Origin: Negativibacillus massiliensis
GTDB lineage: Bacteria > Bacillota > Clostridia > Oscillospirales > Ruminococcaceae
Assembly: GCF_900148495.1 (NCBI RefSeq)
Contig: NZ_FTRU01000007.1
Location: 372,001 to 436,000 of the forward strand
Direction: 5' to 3'
DNA length: 64,000 bases
Shown here: positions 23,372 to 32,930 of the stretch, in pieces
Layout: each line of letters begins with the position of its first letter
How positions within the stretch are numbered: position 1 is the first letter of the stretch
Position numbers and translations under genes: made by a program
The notes under the pieces: generated by a model
The model's input: only the letters and a program-made list of their open reading frames with translations
Told to the model about the DNA's origin: nothing
Databases searched by the model: none

Positions 23372-26300
23372 ATGAATAAAGGTGCAATACAAAGATTTGC
23401 AATCTGGGCGCGGAACGAGCTGATCGCTCAGGTGTCGCAGAGAGCTTATCAGTATGGAATCACGAAGGAAGGCTGCGGCGAGGCAAACGCCGTGACGGTG
23501 GGCGGACGCGCACTGACTGGCGATGAGCAGAAGCAGCGCAAGGAGCTTGTCGATCAGATCCGCTCAAAAGGCTATACACAGGTTATGGAAGAGGTTGCCT
23601 ACACTTGGTTCAACCGTTTTATTGCCCTGCGCTTTATGGAGGTCAACAACTATCTGCCCTCCCACATTCGTGTCTTTTCCGACAGTACCGGCGCGTTCAA
23701 GCCGGAGATTTTAAGTGATGTCCTGCACCTTGACCTTCCGGGACTGAACCGGGAGAAAGTTGCGGAGTATATCGAAAGCAACGACACCGAAGGTCTCTAT
23801 CGCTATCTGCTGCTGACGCAGTGCAACGCACTGAACGACCCTCTTCCCCGTATGTTTGAGAAAATGGGCGGCTATACCGAGCTTCTGCTGCCGAACAACA
23901 TTCTGAAACAGGACAGCGTTCTCGGTCACATGGTTGCGGATATTCCCGAAAAGGACTGGACGGATCAGGTGCAGATCATCGGCTGGCTGTACCAGTATTA
24001 CAACTCCGAACTCAAGGATGACACCTTTGCTCTGCTCAAGAAGAATGTAAAGATCACCAAGGAACGCATTCCTTCTGCAACGCAGCTCTTCACCCCGGAC
24101 TGGATTGTCCGCTATATGGTTGAAAACAGCCTCGGCAGAATCTATGTAGACAAGCGCAAGAACGAGGGCATCTATGCGGACGGTCGCGGCTTGGATGAAA
24201 TGACTTGGCACGAAGCGGAATCTGAACGCATTGCAACAGAAACGCTGATTGCCGACAAAATGGGTTGGAAGTATTACTTGCCCGAAGCGGAACAGACGCA
24301 GGAAGTACGCAAGCAGCTTGACGAGATTCAGAACGAGTACGCCACGCTGGATGTCAAAGACATCAAGGTCATCGACCCCTGCATGGGCAGTGGTCATATT
24401 CTTGTCTATGCCTTTGATGTGCTGATGCAGATTTATGAGGCAAGCGGGTATAGCCAGCGGGACGCTGCGCAGAGCATTCTTGAAAACAACCTCTACGGTC
24501 TCGATATTGATGACCGTGCAGCGCAGCTTGCCTATTTTGCTGTCATGATGAAGGCACGGCAGTATGACCGCCGCGTATTCTCCCGTGGCATTCAACCTCA
24601 TGTGTATGCTATCGTCGAGAGCAATGGGCTGGACAGCAGCTCCGTTGAATACTTCACCAACAACGATCCGAAGCTCAAGAAGGACTTTGGAACTCTGATG
24701 GACGAGCTGCGAGATGCAAAGGAATATGGTTCCATTCTGAACATTTCTCAGGTGGACTTTGCCGCCCTCTATGCCAGAGTCGAGGAAGTGCGGGCTGACA
24801 TCAGTATGTTCCGCGAGATCGTGTTGAACAGCATTCTGCCGCTGATTCAGGCTGCTGAGGTTATGGCGCAGAAGTATGACGTGGTGGTCACGAATCCGCC
24901 GTATATGGGGATAAGTAACGCATCAGAAAAGCTAAATCAATATGCGAAAAAGGCTTATCCTATTTCAAGGTATGATTTAAGCACTATCTGCATGGAGAAA
25001 ACTCTTTCCATGTGCAATAAGACCGGAATGATGGCAATGATAAACATTCCTGTTTGGATGTCTAAGTCGAGTTTTGAAGACCTCAGATACTCATTGCTGA
25101 CTAAACATACATTTGTAAATATGCTGCATTGTGGAAGAGGTATTTTTGGATCGGACTTCGGTACAACTGCCTTTGTTATCAGAAAATCCTTTGAAAAAGG
25201 ATATGCTGCAACGTTCCATCAACTTTTTGATGAAATGGGAGCGGTTGATTCTGTTGAGCAAAAAGAACGGTGGTTTTTTGAAAGGAAAGGTCTCTACATT
25301 GCTGAGCAAAAGAAATTCTTGAACATTGGGAGCTATCCGATTGCTTACTCAACAAGTAAACGGCTTTTGGAGATCCTTGACACTGAAAAACCCCTGAGCG
25401 ACTTTGCGTACCCCCGTAAAGGACTAACTACGGGAGACAATGATACATTTATCCGCTTGTGGTTCGAGGTATCTGGTCAGAAATTCAGCATGACTGGTAA
25501 CGGGCGCAAATGGTTCCCGATGACCAAAGGAGGAGACTTCCGACGCTGGTATGGAAATAACGACTACGTTGTAAATTGGGAAAACAATGGATTTGCATTA
25601 AGGAACTTCAAGGATGAAGATGGAAAACTTCGATCCGTTTTGCGAAATACACAGTTTTACTTACGAGAGTGTATTTCGTGGAACGATACTACTGCAACCG
25701 GAAAGATTGCATTTAGGTATCAGCCCGAAGGGTATATTTCCAATGCGTCCGGACCGTGCGTATTCGCAGATCACGACTTGTTCTATCTGTTTGGACTTCT
25801 CAATTCTATTGTGTCGCAGAAGCTACTTGAAATTCTGGCTCCAAACATGAAGTTTGAAGTTGGTCAGATGGCATTGGTTCCGATTATAAAGAAGCAGTCT
25901 AACTATATTGATGATTTAGTCCGCAAGACAGTCGATATAGTGAAGTCTGACTGGGATTCGTTTGAAACCTCATGGGATTTCAAACTTCACCCATTGGTTG
26001 AAAACCAGCAATACGCCGCTACTTATCATTTCGATGAGCAAAACTCTCCTGCTCATCATATTAGCGCAGCCTATCAGATGTGGGTAGCAACAACTGAACG
26101 AAGATTCCAGCAATTAAAAACTAACGAGGAAGAACTCAACCGTATCTTCATTGACATCTACGGATTGCAGGGAGAACTTACGCCCGAAGTTGAGGACAAG
26201 GATGTCACTGTGCGAAAGGCTGATCTTGGAAGAGATATTCGTTCCCTCATTTCTTACGCCGTAGGATGTATGTTCGGGCGGTATTCGCTGGATAAGCCCG

Positions 26301-27058
26301 GTCTGGTTTTTGCCGGGTACAGCAAGATCGAGCAAACCACAAAGACGCTTGACGGTGAGGATCCTGAGCTTGAAAAGTTCGCAAAGCAGAACGCGGATGG
26401 TTCTGTCTCCTATGGCTCCTATTATCACGAGGTCAATCAGAATAACTATAAGTCCTTCTCGATTGACACGGACAATATCATTCCCATCTGTGATGATGAC
26501 TATTTCGACGATGACATCACCGGACGTTTTGTGAAGTGGGTCGAAACCGTTTACGGAAAGGAAACGCTGGAAGAAAACCTCAAGTTTATCGCAGATGCGC
26601 TCGGCGGCAAGGGAACACCCCGCGAGGTCATCCGAAGCTACTTCCTGAATGACTTCTATGCTGACCATTGCAGCACATACTCCGTTACTGGTTCGGGCAA
26701 GCGTCCGATCTACTGGCTCTTCGACAGTGGCAAGAAGAACGGCTTCAAGGCTCTGATCTATATGCACCGCTATCAGAGCGACCTTCTTGCCCGGATGCGA
26801 ACCGACTATGTTCACGAGCAGCAGGAGCGTTATCGCACCCAGCTTACCCATCTCGCGGACGCCATCGAACACGCCGGAGCTGCGGAGCGTGTGAAGTTGA
26901 CCAAGCAGCAGAAGAAGCTCCAAGAACAGGCACTTGAGATTCAGAAGTACGAAGAGAAAATTCATCATCTTGCCGATCAGAACATCCAGATCGACCTCGA
27001 TGACGGTGTGAAGCACAACTACGAGCTGTTTGCCGATGTGCTGGCGAAGATAAAGTGA
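23372..27058 (+). CDS. pglX: BREX adenine-specific DNA methyltransferase PglX
   Basis: The 1228-residue protein is the PglX methyltransferase that marks host DNA at a non-palindromic adenine site so that BREX spares it. The SAM motif DPCMGSGHILVYAFD is near residue 334, and the catalytic NPPYMG is at about 508. From the NPPY motif to about residue 890 the DNA is distinctly poorer in G+C than on both sides (sampled 60-base blocks about 35-38% against 50-57%). That central part should contain the target recognition domain, so the specificity module may have been exchanged. The gene itself is intact with no frameshift. RBS AAAGGAG precedes the ATG. Confidence 0.97.
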   Translation: MNKGAIQRFAIWARNELIAQVSQRAYQYGITKEGCGEANAVTVGGRALTGDEQKQRKELVDQIRSKGYTQVMEEVAYTWFNRFIALRFMEVNNYLPSHIRVFSDSTGAFKPEILSDVLHLDLPGLNREKVAEYIESNDTEGLYRYLLLTQCNALNDPLPRMFEKMGGYTELLLPNNILKQDSVLGHMVADIPEKDWTDQVQIIGWLYQYYNSELKDDTFALLKKNVKITKERIPSATQLFTPDWIVRYMVENSLGRIYVDKRKNEGIYADGRGLDEMTWHEAESERIATETLIADKMGWKYYLPEAEQTQEVRKQLDEIQNEYATLDVKDIKVIDPCMGSGHILVYAFDVLMQIYEASGYSQRDAAQSILENNLYGLDIDDRAAQLAYFAVMMKARQYDRRVFSRGIQPHVYAIVESNGLDSSSVEYFTNNDPKLKKDFGTLMDELRDAKEYGSILNISQVDFAALYARVEEVRADISMFREIVLNSILPLIQAAEVMAQKYDVVVTNPPYMGISNASEKLNQYAKKAYPISRYDLSTICMEKTLSMCNKTGMMAMINIPVWMSKSSFEDLRYSLLTKHTFVNMLHCGRGIFGSDFGTTAFVIRKSFEKGYAATFHQLFDEMGAVDSVEQKERWFFERKGLYIAEQKKFLNIGSYPIAYSTSKRLLEILDTEKPLSDFAYPRKGLTTGDNDTFIRLWFEVSGQKFSMTGNGRKWFPMTKGGDFRRWYGNNDYVVNWENNGFALRNFKDEDGKLRSVLRNTQFYLRECISWNDTTATGKIAFRYQPEGYISNASGPCVFADHDLFYLFGLLNSIVSQKLLEILAPNMKFEVGQMALVPIIKKQSNYIDDLVRKTVDIVKSDWDSFETSWDFKLHPLVENQQYAATYHFDEQNSPAHHISAAYQMWVATTERRFQQLKTNEEELNRIFIDIYGLQGELTPEVEDKDVTVRKADLGRDIRSLISYAVGCMFGRYSLDKPGLVFAGYSKIEQTTKTLDGEDPELEKFAKQNADGSVSYGSYYHEVNQNNYKSFSIDTDNIIPICDDDYFDDDITGRFVKWVETVYGKETLEENLKFIADALGGKGTPREVIRSYFLNDFYADHCSTYSVTGSGKRPIYWLFDSGKKNGFKALIYMHRYQSDLLARMRTDYVHEQQERYRTQLTHLADAIEHAGAAERVKLTKQQKKLQEQALEIQKYEEKIHHLADQNIQIDLDDGVKHNYELFADVLAKIK

Positions 27059-27074
27059 CGAAAGGAGTGTAACT

Positions 27075-28193
27075 GTGGGAACAACTAAAAAGCAGCATTA
27101 TGTGCCTCGTGTTTACCTCAAAGCGTGGGAAACATCAGTCACAACAGATCAAGAACCAAACAAGCAGATACAAGGTGTTTACAGACTTGACCACGATGAG
27201 AAACGTGGACATGGAACGCCAATAACTGCTGTACTTTGGGAATCCAGACTATATACTGTTGACTTTGCCCACAGCTACATCACACAATCTTGCCCAAAGA
27301 TACTGGCTGATTTTGTTGAGCAGATATATGAGATCCTGCGAATAAAGCGCACACCGCCTGTTTATGGAAAACTTGGTTATAGTGTAATCAAAACGAAATC
27401 AAGCATTCGCAAGCATCTCTCGGAGATTGACCAATGGGATTTCTTCTATGACACAGGAGATCGCGCCCGAAAGAACGCCATCCTGAATGATATTCATGCC
27501 ATCAACTCTTATTTGATTGAAGATGGTCTGGATTCGCATTTTGAAACACATTGGCAATCTCTATTGGAGCAGTTCATCACTGAAATGAACTCAGATGAAT
27601 CGGGAATTGATGGGAAAAGCGAGAGGCACATTTCTATGGAAACAGCAAAGGATATGCTTGCGTTTTTCTTTATGATGCTTTGTCGAAATCCCCGGTTTGA
27701 TGGGACAGGTATATATAGCTGGATTCGAGACGATATACTCGTTCCAGCTTTTCGCGGAGAACCTGATACACAGTCTGGCGAGAGCAACGGGAACGAAATT
27801 GAAGGATGGGCTGATGGCTTTATAGATGGCTTATGGTATGCAGAACTATACCGAATGCTATATAAAAACAAAGGCGGTCATTTCCATACATTCTTGGATA
27901 TTGGAAGTCAGCGGCTCCAAATGATTCTATTTGAGGCTTACGGCGATGCCGGAGACTTTATCACTTCGGATAATCCAGCGTTTCAATATCATAGCGTTCC
28001 AGAATCGAAAAACATGAACGGCTATATCTTTCCGTTGTCTCCCAAGTATCTGTTGTTCATAGGTTCTGGCAATCTTCCAATCAATATTGTCGATATGCGA
28101 TATGCTGATCGCAACACAGTTGCCTATTTCAATCAAGCCATCAGCCGAAACAAAGTCCAAACGGTCATTTCGCGTTGCAGGGACTTATCGTAA
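27075..28193 (+). CDS. DUF4238 protein inside the BREX operon
   Basis: The 372-residue protein begins GTTKKQHYVPRVYLKAWE, the signature of DUF4238, whose Gln-His-Tyr-Val-Pro start is its best-conserved feature. Later parts include TSDNPAFQYHS and YIFPLSPKYLLFIGSG, also typical. The start is a GTG at 27075 after AAGGAG, 16 bp behind pglX. DUF4238 is of unknown activity. It is not a core BREX gene, so its place between pglX and pglZ in the operon suggests an added effector or modulator. It is somewhat AT-richer than its neighbours, about 40-42% G+C in sampled blocks. Confidence 0.85.
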   Translation: MGTTKKQHYVPRVYLKAWETSVTTDQEPNKQIQGVYRLDHDEKRGHGTPITAVLWESRLYTVDFAHSYITQSCPKILADFVEQIYEILRIKRTPPVYGKLGYSVIKTKSSIRKHLSEIDQWDFFYDTGDRARKNAILNDIHAINSYLIEDGLDSHFETHWQSLLEQFITEMNSDESGIDGKSERHISMETAKDMLAFFFMMLCRNPRFDGTGIYSWIRDDILVPAFRGEPDTQSGESNGNEIEGWADGFIDGLWYAELYRMLYKNKGGHFHTFLDIGSQRLQMILFEAYGDAGDFITSDNPAFQYHSVPESKNMNGYIFPLSPKYLLFIGSGNLPINIVDMRYADRNTVAYFNQAISRNKVQTVISRCRDLS

Positions 28194-28225
28194 TGGCTGT
28201 CATTCGCAATTAAGGAGAAAGAAAA

Positions 28226-30814
28226 ATGTCCGAAGAACGCATACAATTTGATCTAATAGAACGCTTTACCGCCCCTCTACCTGAGTTCTATCAAAGACGG
28301 ATCATCTTCTGGCAGGACGAGGATCGAGAGTTCGAGTCTATGCTTGACGAGCTTTACATCCCCGATGTAACAATTCTCAAGCTCACCGGCACGAACAACT
28401 TTGCCGTGAAAAAGTTGCTTCTGCACGATGATCTAACAGACAATTATCTGATTTATAATCCCTTCTCTTATGCTGACCCAAAGGATAATTGGCTGCTGGA
28501 TATTGAAAAATTCAGTGAAGAATACCGTTCCGACCTCATCTCCACGCGCATGAATGAGCTGAATATTGAGGCAAGTCCGGCGATGCGCAAGACGGTAAAA
28601 CTGTACGCAAAATTCTTTGACAGCAAAGAGCGGATTGAAAGGCTGAAAAGAATTGGGCGAGAATACCATACACCGTTGCAGCTTCATATTGACATTATGG
28701 CTGTGCTGGCAGGACTAAACGGCGGCTCTGCGCAGGATGTATTTATTGCTGTCCTTTCTGCAGGACAGGGTGAGGAAAACAATGCCGTCCTCAGCAATAT
28801 CAAAAAGTTCGGCAACATTGACGCTTTCTGGCAGCTTGTCCGCAAGTACACGGGCTACATCCATGAGGATGAAAAAGCGCTTGACCTGTTCGCTGCCCAT
28901 GTGCTGCTGACCGCCCTTGCGCAGACGATGAATCCCAGCGTTCTCAAAGGCTTGGAGCGTTTCATCTCTGATTCCAACAAGGCGTATTGTTACAGTATTG
29001 TCCACGAATGGCGCAACCGCGAGGACAACGGTGCGCTCTGGGAATTGTGCCGCAGTGTGGAGCAGGAGTTGCATCTTGCTTCCCGATTTGAAAAGCAGGA
29101 TATTGAAACGCTGCTGACAGCAGACATTTTCCCGTCCATTCATGAGGTCATCCTGAGCCGCTTCTTCTCCGAAATTGCAGATCATGTGGTAAAGACCGAG
29201 CTGATGCTGAAAACTGCGGAAAACCGCCGCACTTCCGGATGGATTGAGCGGTTCGAGAACTATTATGACTGTCTCTACTATGTTGCAAAGATGCAGAACT
29301 TTTATCAGGAGAATGCAGCAGGCTTCCATATCGTAGAACCGAAAGTAATCTGGAAGCTCTATACGGAGAAGGCGTATGAGATGGATAGCTTCTATCGGCA
29401 CTTCCACTATGCCTTCGGATGCACTCTCAAGAACAGCAATGTGCTTCTGGAAGATAAGCTGAAACACGCAGCAGATTACGTTGAGGGGCTGTATCAGAAC
29501 TGGTTCCTCAAGGAGTTGACCGGCTGCTGGACAAAAGCAATTTCTGACAACCTTGCCGCATTGGGTTATGTGTCCGAGATCGGCAAACAAAGAGACTTCT
29601 ACTCTCACTATGTTAAGCCGCTTGCGGGGAAAAACTCCCGCGCTTTCGTGATTATATCCGACGCTCTGAGATATGAAGTTGCTGCGGAGCTATGCGATAC
29701 CATCACCCGGACAACCAAGGGAACAGCGAAGCTCGATGCTGTTCAAGCAGTTTTTCCCTCAATCACAAAATTCGGTATGGCGGCTCTTCTTCCGGGGCGA
29801 AAGCTGTCTGTCAATGACGGCATGGATGTTCTCGTGGACGAAATGCCCACCCGTTCTACTGATGAGCGTGGCAAGATACTCTGTGCTGCTAACATGAACA
29901 GCGTGGCAGTTCAATACATGGACGTTCTGAACATGAAACGCGCCGAGCGGCGTGAGCTTGTGAGCGGCAAAGAAGTCGTGTATATCTACCACAACACGAT
30001 TGATGCTATTGGTGACAAAGCTCCAACTGAGAAAAAGGTGTTTGATGCTTGCGAAGACGCTATGCAGGAGCTTTCCAATATTCTTCGTATTGTCATCAAC
30101 GATATGCAGGGAACAGACATTTTCATCACCGCAGATCACGGTTTCCTCTACACATACAGTCCTTTGACCGAAAGCGATAAGCTGGGTAAGGACGCGATCA
30201 GCGGCAAGGTCTATGAAATTGGACGGCGGTATGTGCTGGCAGAACCCTCCGCAGCAGCAGAGTACCTTGTGCCGGTTCAGCTTGACGGTGAGATCGTCGG
30301 TACTCCGGTCAAGGGCTACACGCCTTTTGATTCCACACGCATACGGGTTTCTGGTGGCGGTGAGAACTATGTCCACGGCGGTATCAGCTTGCAGGAGCTT
30401 GTTGTGCCTGTTATTAGCTTCAAGAATCTCCGCTCCACAAGCAAGAAGTATGTGGAGGTTTCCAACGCAGAATTGAAGCTGTTGAGCGAAAGCCGCAAGG
30501 TGTCCAACCTGCTATTCTCTCTGGATTTCTACCAGCGTCAGCCAGTCGGGGAGAAGATTCAGCCCTGCACCTACTACATCTATATGACGGATGATGAGGG
30601 CGTGGTCATCAGTGACCGTCAGACTGTCATTGCAGACCGCACAAGCACAAATGCTTCCGAGCGCGTCTTCCGTGTGCGCCTCAATTTGAAAGCCGGTGCC
30701 TATGACAAAAACAAGATTTACCGCCTTGTTATTGCCAACGATACAGATGTCCCGGAAGAGGCTGAGTTCCATATAGACATTGCCTTTGCGGATGACTTCG
30801 GATTTGACCTGTGA
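28226..30814 (+). CDS. pglZ: BREX alkaline phosphatase-like protein PglZ
   Basis: The 862-residue protein is PglZ of type A, the member of the alkaline phosphatase superfamily found in all BREX systems. Metal-binding sequence is seen in FVIISDALRYEVAAEL near residue 473 and in DIFITADHGFLYTYS near residue 630. The N-terminal 450 residues are helical. PglZ is required for BREX methylation and defence; its substrate is not settled. The ATG at 28226 follows AAGGAG. The length is normal for the family. Confidence 0.95.
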   Translation: MSEERIQFDLIERFTAPLPEFYQRRIIFWQDEDREFESMLDELYIPDVTILKLTGTNNFAVKKLLLHDDLTDNYLIYNPFSYADPKDNWLLDIEKFSEEYRSDLISTRMNELNIEASPAMRKTVKLYAKFFDSKERIERLKRIGREYHTPLQLHIDIMAVLAGLNGGSAQDVFIAVLSAGQGEENNAVLSNIKKFGNIDAFWQLVRKYTGYIHEDEKALDLFAAHVLLTALAQTMNPSVLKGLERFISDSNKAYCYSIVHEWRNREDNGALWELCRSVEQELHLASRFEKQDIETLLTADIFPSIHEVILSRFFSEIADHVVKTELMLKTAENRRTSGWIERFENYYDCLYYVAKMQNFYQENAAGFHIVEPKVIWKLYTEKAYEMDSFYRHFHYAFGCTLKNSNVLLEDKLKHAADYVEGLYQNWFLKELTGCWTKAISDNLAALGYVSEIGKQRDFYSHYVKPLAGKNSRAFVIISDALRYEVAAELCDTITRTTKGTAKLDAVQAVFPSITKFGMAALLPGRKLSVNDGMDVLVDEMPTRSTDERGKILCAANMNSVAVQYMDVLNMKRAERRELVSGKEVVYIYHNTIDAIGDKAPTEKKVFDACEDAMQELSNILRIVINDMQGTDIFITADHGFLYTYSPLTESDKLGKDAISGKVYEIGRRYVLAEPSAAAEYLVPVQLDGEIVGTPVKGYTPFDSTRIRVSGGGENYVHGGISLQELVVPVISFKNLRSTSKKYVEVSNAELKLLSESRKVSNLLFSLDFYQRQPVGEKIQPCTYYIYMTDDEGVVISDRQTVIADRTSTNASERVFRVRLNLKAGAYDKNKIYRLVIANDTDVPEEAEFHIDIAFADDFGFDL

Positions 30815-30828
30815 AGGAGAAGCAGAAG

Positions 30829-32898
30829 ATGAGCGAGTTTATTGAAACGGTATCACAAGAGGATGCAAATGCCGTAATCGACAGCAAACTGCGCAAGGTG
30901 TTCGACGGCAGGATTGTCCGCAAAGACCTCACAAAGAAAATCAAGGAAGGGGCAAATGTCCCCGTTTATGTCCTTGAGTTTCTTCTTGGACAGTATTGCA
31001 GTTCCGATGACGAGGATGTCATTGAAACCGGGGTTGCAAACGTCAAGCGGATTCTGGCTGAAAACTACGTCCGTCCCGACGAGGCGCAGAAGATCCTTTC
31101 TGTCCTCCGTCAGCGAGGCAGCTATACCGTGATTGACAAAATCACGGTGAATCTCAACATTAAGACGGACAGCTATGAGGCTGAGTTTTCCAATCTTGGA
31201 ATCAAAGCTATTCCTATCTCTGAGGATTACCCGACTAAATACGACCGGCTTCTCTGCGGCGGTATCTGGTGCATTGTCCAGCTTGAATATGAATATGTGG
31301 AAGAGGATAAGCGCAGATCCCCAATACTCATTCATAAGCTCACGCCTATTCAGATGCCTCATGTGGACATTGAGGAATTGAAGCAGGGGCGAAAAGCGTT
31401 TACGCAAGAAGAATGGATCAAGATCCTACTTCGCTCCATCGGTATGGAACCGGACAAGTTGAACGACCGCGAACGCTGGCTTCTGCTTGCCCGTATGCTG
31501 CCGCTTGTCGAGAACAACTTCAACCTCTGTGAGTTAGGTCCGCGAAGCACTGGTAAATCCCATATCTACAAGGAAATCTCCCCGAACAGCATCCTTGTTT
31601 CCGGCGGTCAGACCACCGTCGCGAACCTGTTTTACAACATGGGCAGAAAAACCGTGGGCTTGGTTGGCTTGTGGGACTGCGTAGCGTTTGACGAGGTTGC
31701 CGGTATCAACTTTAAGGACAAAGACGGCATCCAGATCATGAAGGACTATATGGCGTCCGGCTCCTTTGCCCGTGGCAAGGAAGAAAAAGCCGCAACCGCT
31801 TCTATGGTCTTCGTCGGCAACATCAATCAGAGCGTGGATGTGCTGCTGAAAACGTCCAGTCTCTTTGACCCATTCCCTCCCGAAATGGGAACGGACACGG
31901 CATTTCTCGACCGTATGCACTGCTACATCCCCGGCTGGGAGATACCGAAGTTCCGCCCCGAACATTTCACCAATGACTACGGATTCATCACCGACTATCT
32001 GGCAGAGTTTATCCGGGAGCTTCGCAAGGAGCAGTACGGCGATGCGCTGGACAAGTATTTCCGCCTCGGCAAAAACCTTAATCAGCGCGATACCATTGCC
32101 GTCCGCAAGATGGTCGGCGGAATGATCAAGTTGCTCTATCCGGACGGGGAGTTCACGAAAGAACAGCTTGAAGAAATCCTCAAGTTTGCGCTCGAAATGC
32201 GCCGCCGCGTCAAGGAACAGCTCAAAAAGCTGGGCGGTATGGAGTTCTATGACGTCAATTTTTCGTACATTGACAACGATACCTTTGAGGAACATTTCGT
32301 GTCTGTCCCGGAACAGGGCGGCGGAAAACTCATCCCCGAAGGAATGTGCAATCCCGGTCAGGTCTATACGGTTTCTCAGGGAAAGAGCGGTATGATCGGC
32401 GTCTTCCGTCTGGAATCGCAGATGCTTCCCGGCAACGGCAAGTTTGAGCGGACAGGACTGAACTCTGACGGAAAGTGCAAGGAAGCGGCAAATACCGCAT
32501 TCAACTATCTGAAAGCGAACGGCAACCGCATCAGCGGCACGATTAGCACAACAACAAAGGACTATATCATCAACTATCAGGATTTGCAGGGCATCGGCAT
32601 GACCGAGAAACTTGCGCTTCCCACGCTGATTGCACTCTGCTCGATTGCGCTTGGGAAACCGACCCTCAGCAGTCTGGCGGTGCTGGGCGAGATCAGCATT
32701 GCCGGAACCATGCTCAAGGTGGACGAGCTTGCAAATGCCCTTCAGGTCTGCCTCGATAGCGGTGCAAAGAAGGTGCTTCTTCCCATTACCTCTGCGGCTG
32801 ACCTCGGAACAGCTCCCGCCGATCTAATCGGCTGCTTCAACCTGATTTTCTATCAGAGTGCGGAAGACGCTGTTTATAAAGCATTGGGCGTTGAGTGA
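30829..32898 (+). CDS. brxL: BREX Lon-like AAA+ protein BrxL
   Basis: The 689-residue protein has a P-loop (GPRSTGKSH near 237-245), Walker B-like CVAFDEVAG near 284-292, and a C-terminal Lon-like domain ending in LGEISIAGTMLKVDELANAL and GAKKVLLP. BrxL is the last core gene of type 1 BREX, forms DNA-binding rings and is needed for blocking phage. Comparing with true Lon, I see neither the catalytic serine (Lon GPSAG region) nor the lysine, so proteolysis is unlikely. I use the ATG at 30829 after AAGGAG; a GTG at 30811 overlaps pglZ and is an alternative. Confidence 0.94.
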   Translation: MSEFIETVSQEDANAVIDSKLRKVFDGRIVRKDLTKKIKEGANVPVYVLEFLLGQYCSSDDEDVIETGVANVKRILAENYVRPDEAQKILSVLRQRGSYTVIDKITVNLNIKTDSYEAEFSNLGIKAIPISEDYPTKYDRLLCGGIWCIVQLEYEYVEEDKRRSPILIHKLTPIQMPHVDIEELKQGRKAFTQEEWIKILLRSIGMEPDKLNDRERWLLLARMLPLVENNFNLCELGPRSTGKSHIYKEISPNSILVSGGQTTVANLFYNMGRKTVGLVGLWDCVAFDEVAGINFKDKDGIQIMKDYMASGSFARGKEEKAATASMVFVGNINQSVDVLLKTSSLFDPFPPEMGTDTAFLDRMHCYIPGWEIPKFRPEHFTNDYGFITDYLAEFIRELRKEQYGDALDKYFRLGKNLNQRDTIAVRKMVGGMIKLLYPDGEFTKEQLEEILKFALEMRRRVKEQLKKLGGMEFYDVNFSYIDNDTFEEHFVSVPEQGGGKLIPEGMCNPGQVYTVSQGKSGMIGVFRLESQMLPGNGKFERTGLNSDGKCKEAANTAFNYLKANGNRISGTISTTTKDYIINYQDLQGIGMTEKLALPTLIALCSIALGKPTLSSLAVLGEISIAGTMLKVDELANALQVCLDSGAKKVLLPITSAADLGTAPADLIGCFNLIFYQSAEDAVYKALGVE

Positions 32899-32930
32899 CG
32901 CCAAAGCCCTGATTGGAAGGAGGCGTACCC

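Noticed and set aside
25344-25355. TACTCAACAAGT, similar to the first block of the bipartite motif
   Set aside because: It lies inside pglX, lacks the second block and has no spacer partner.
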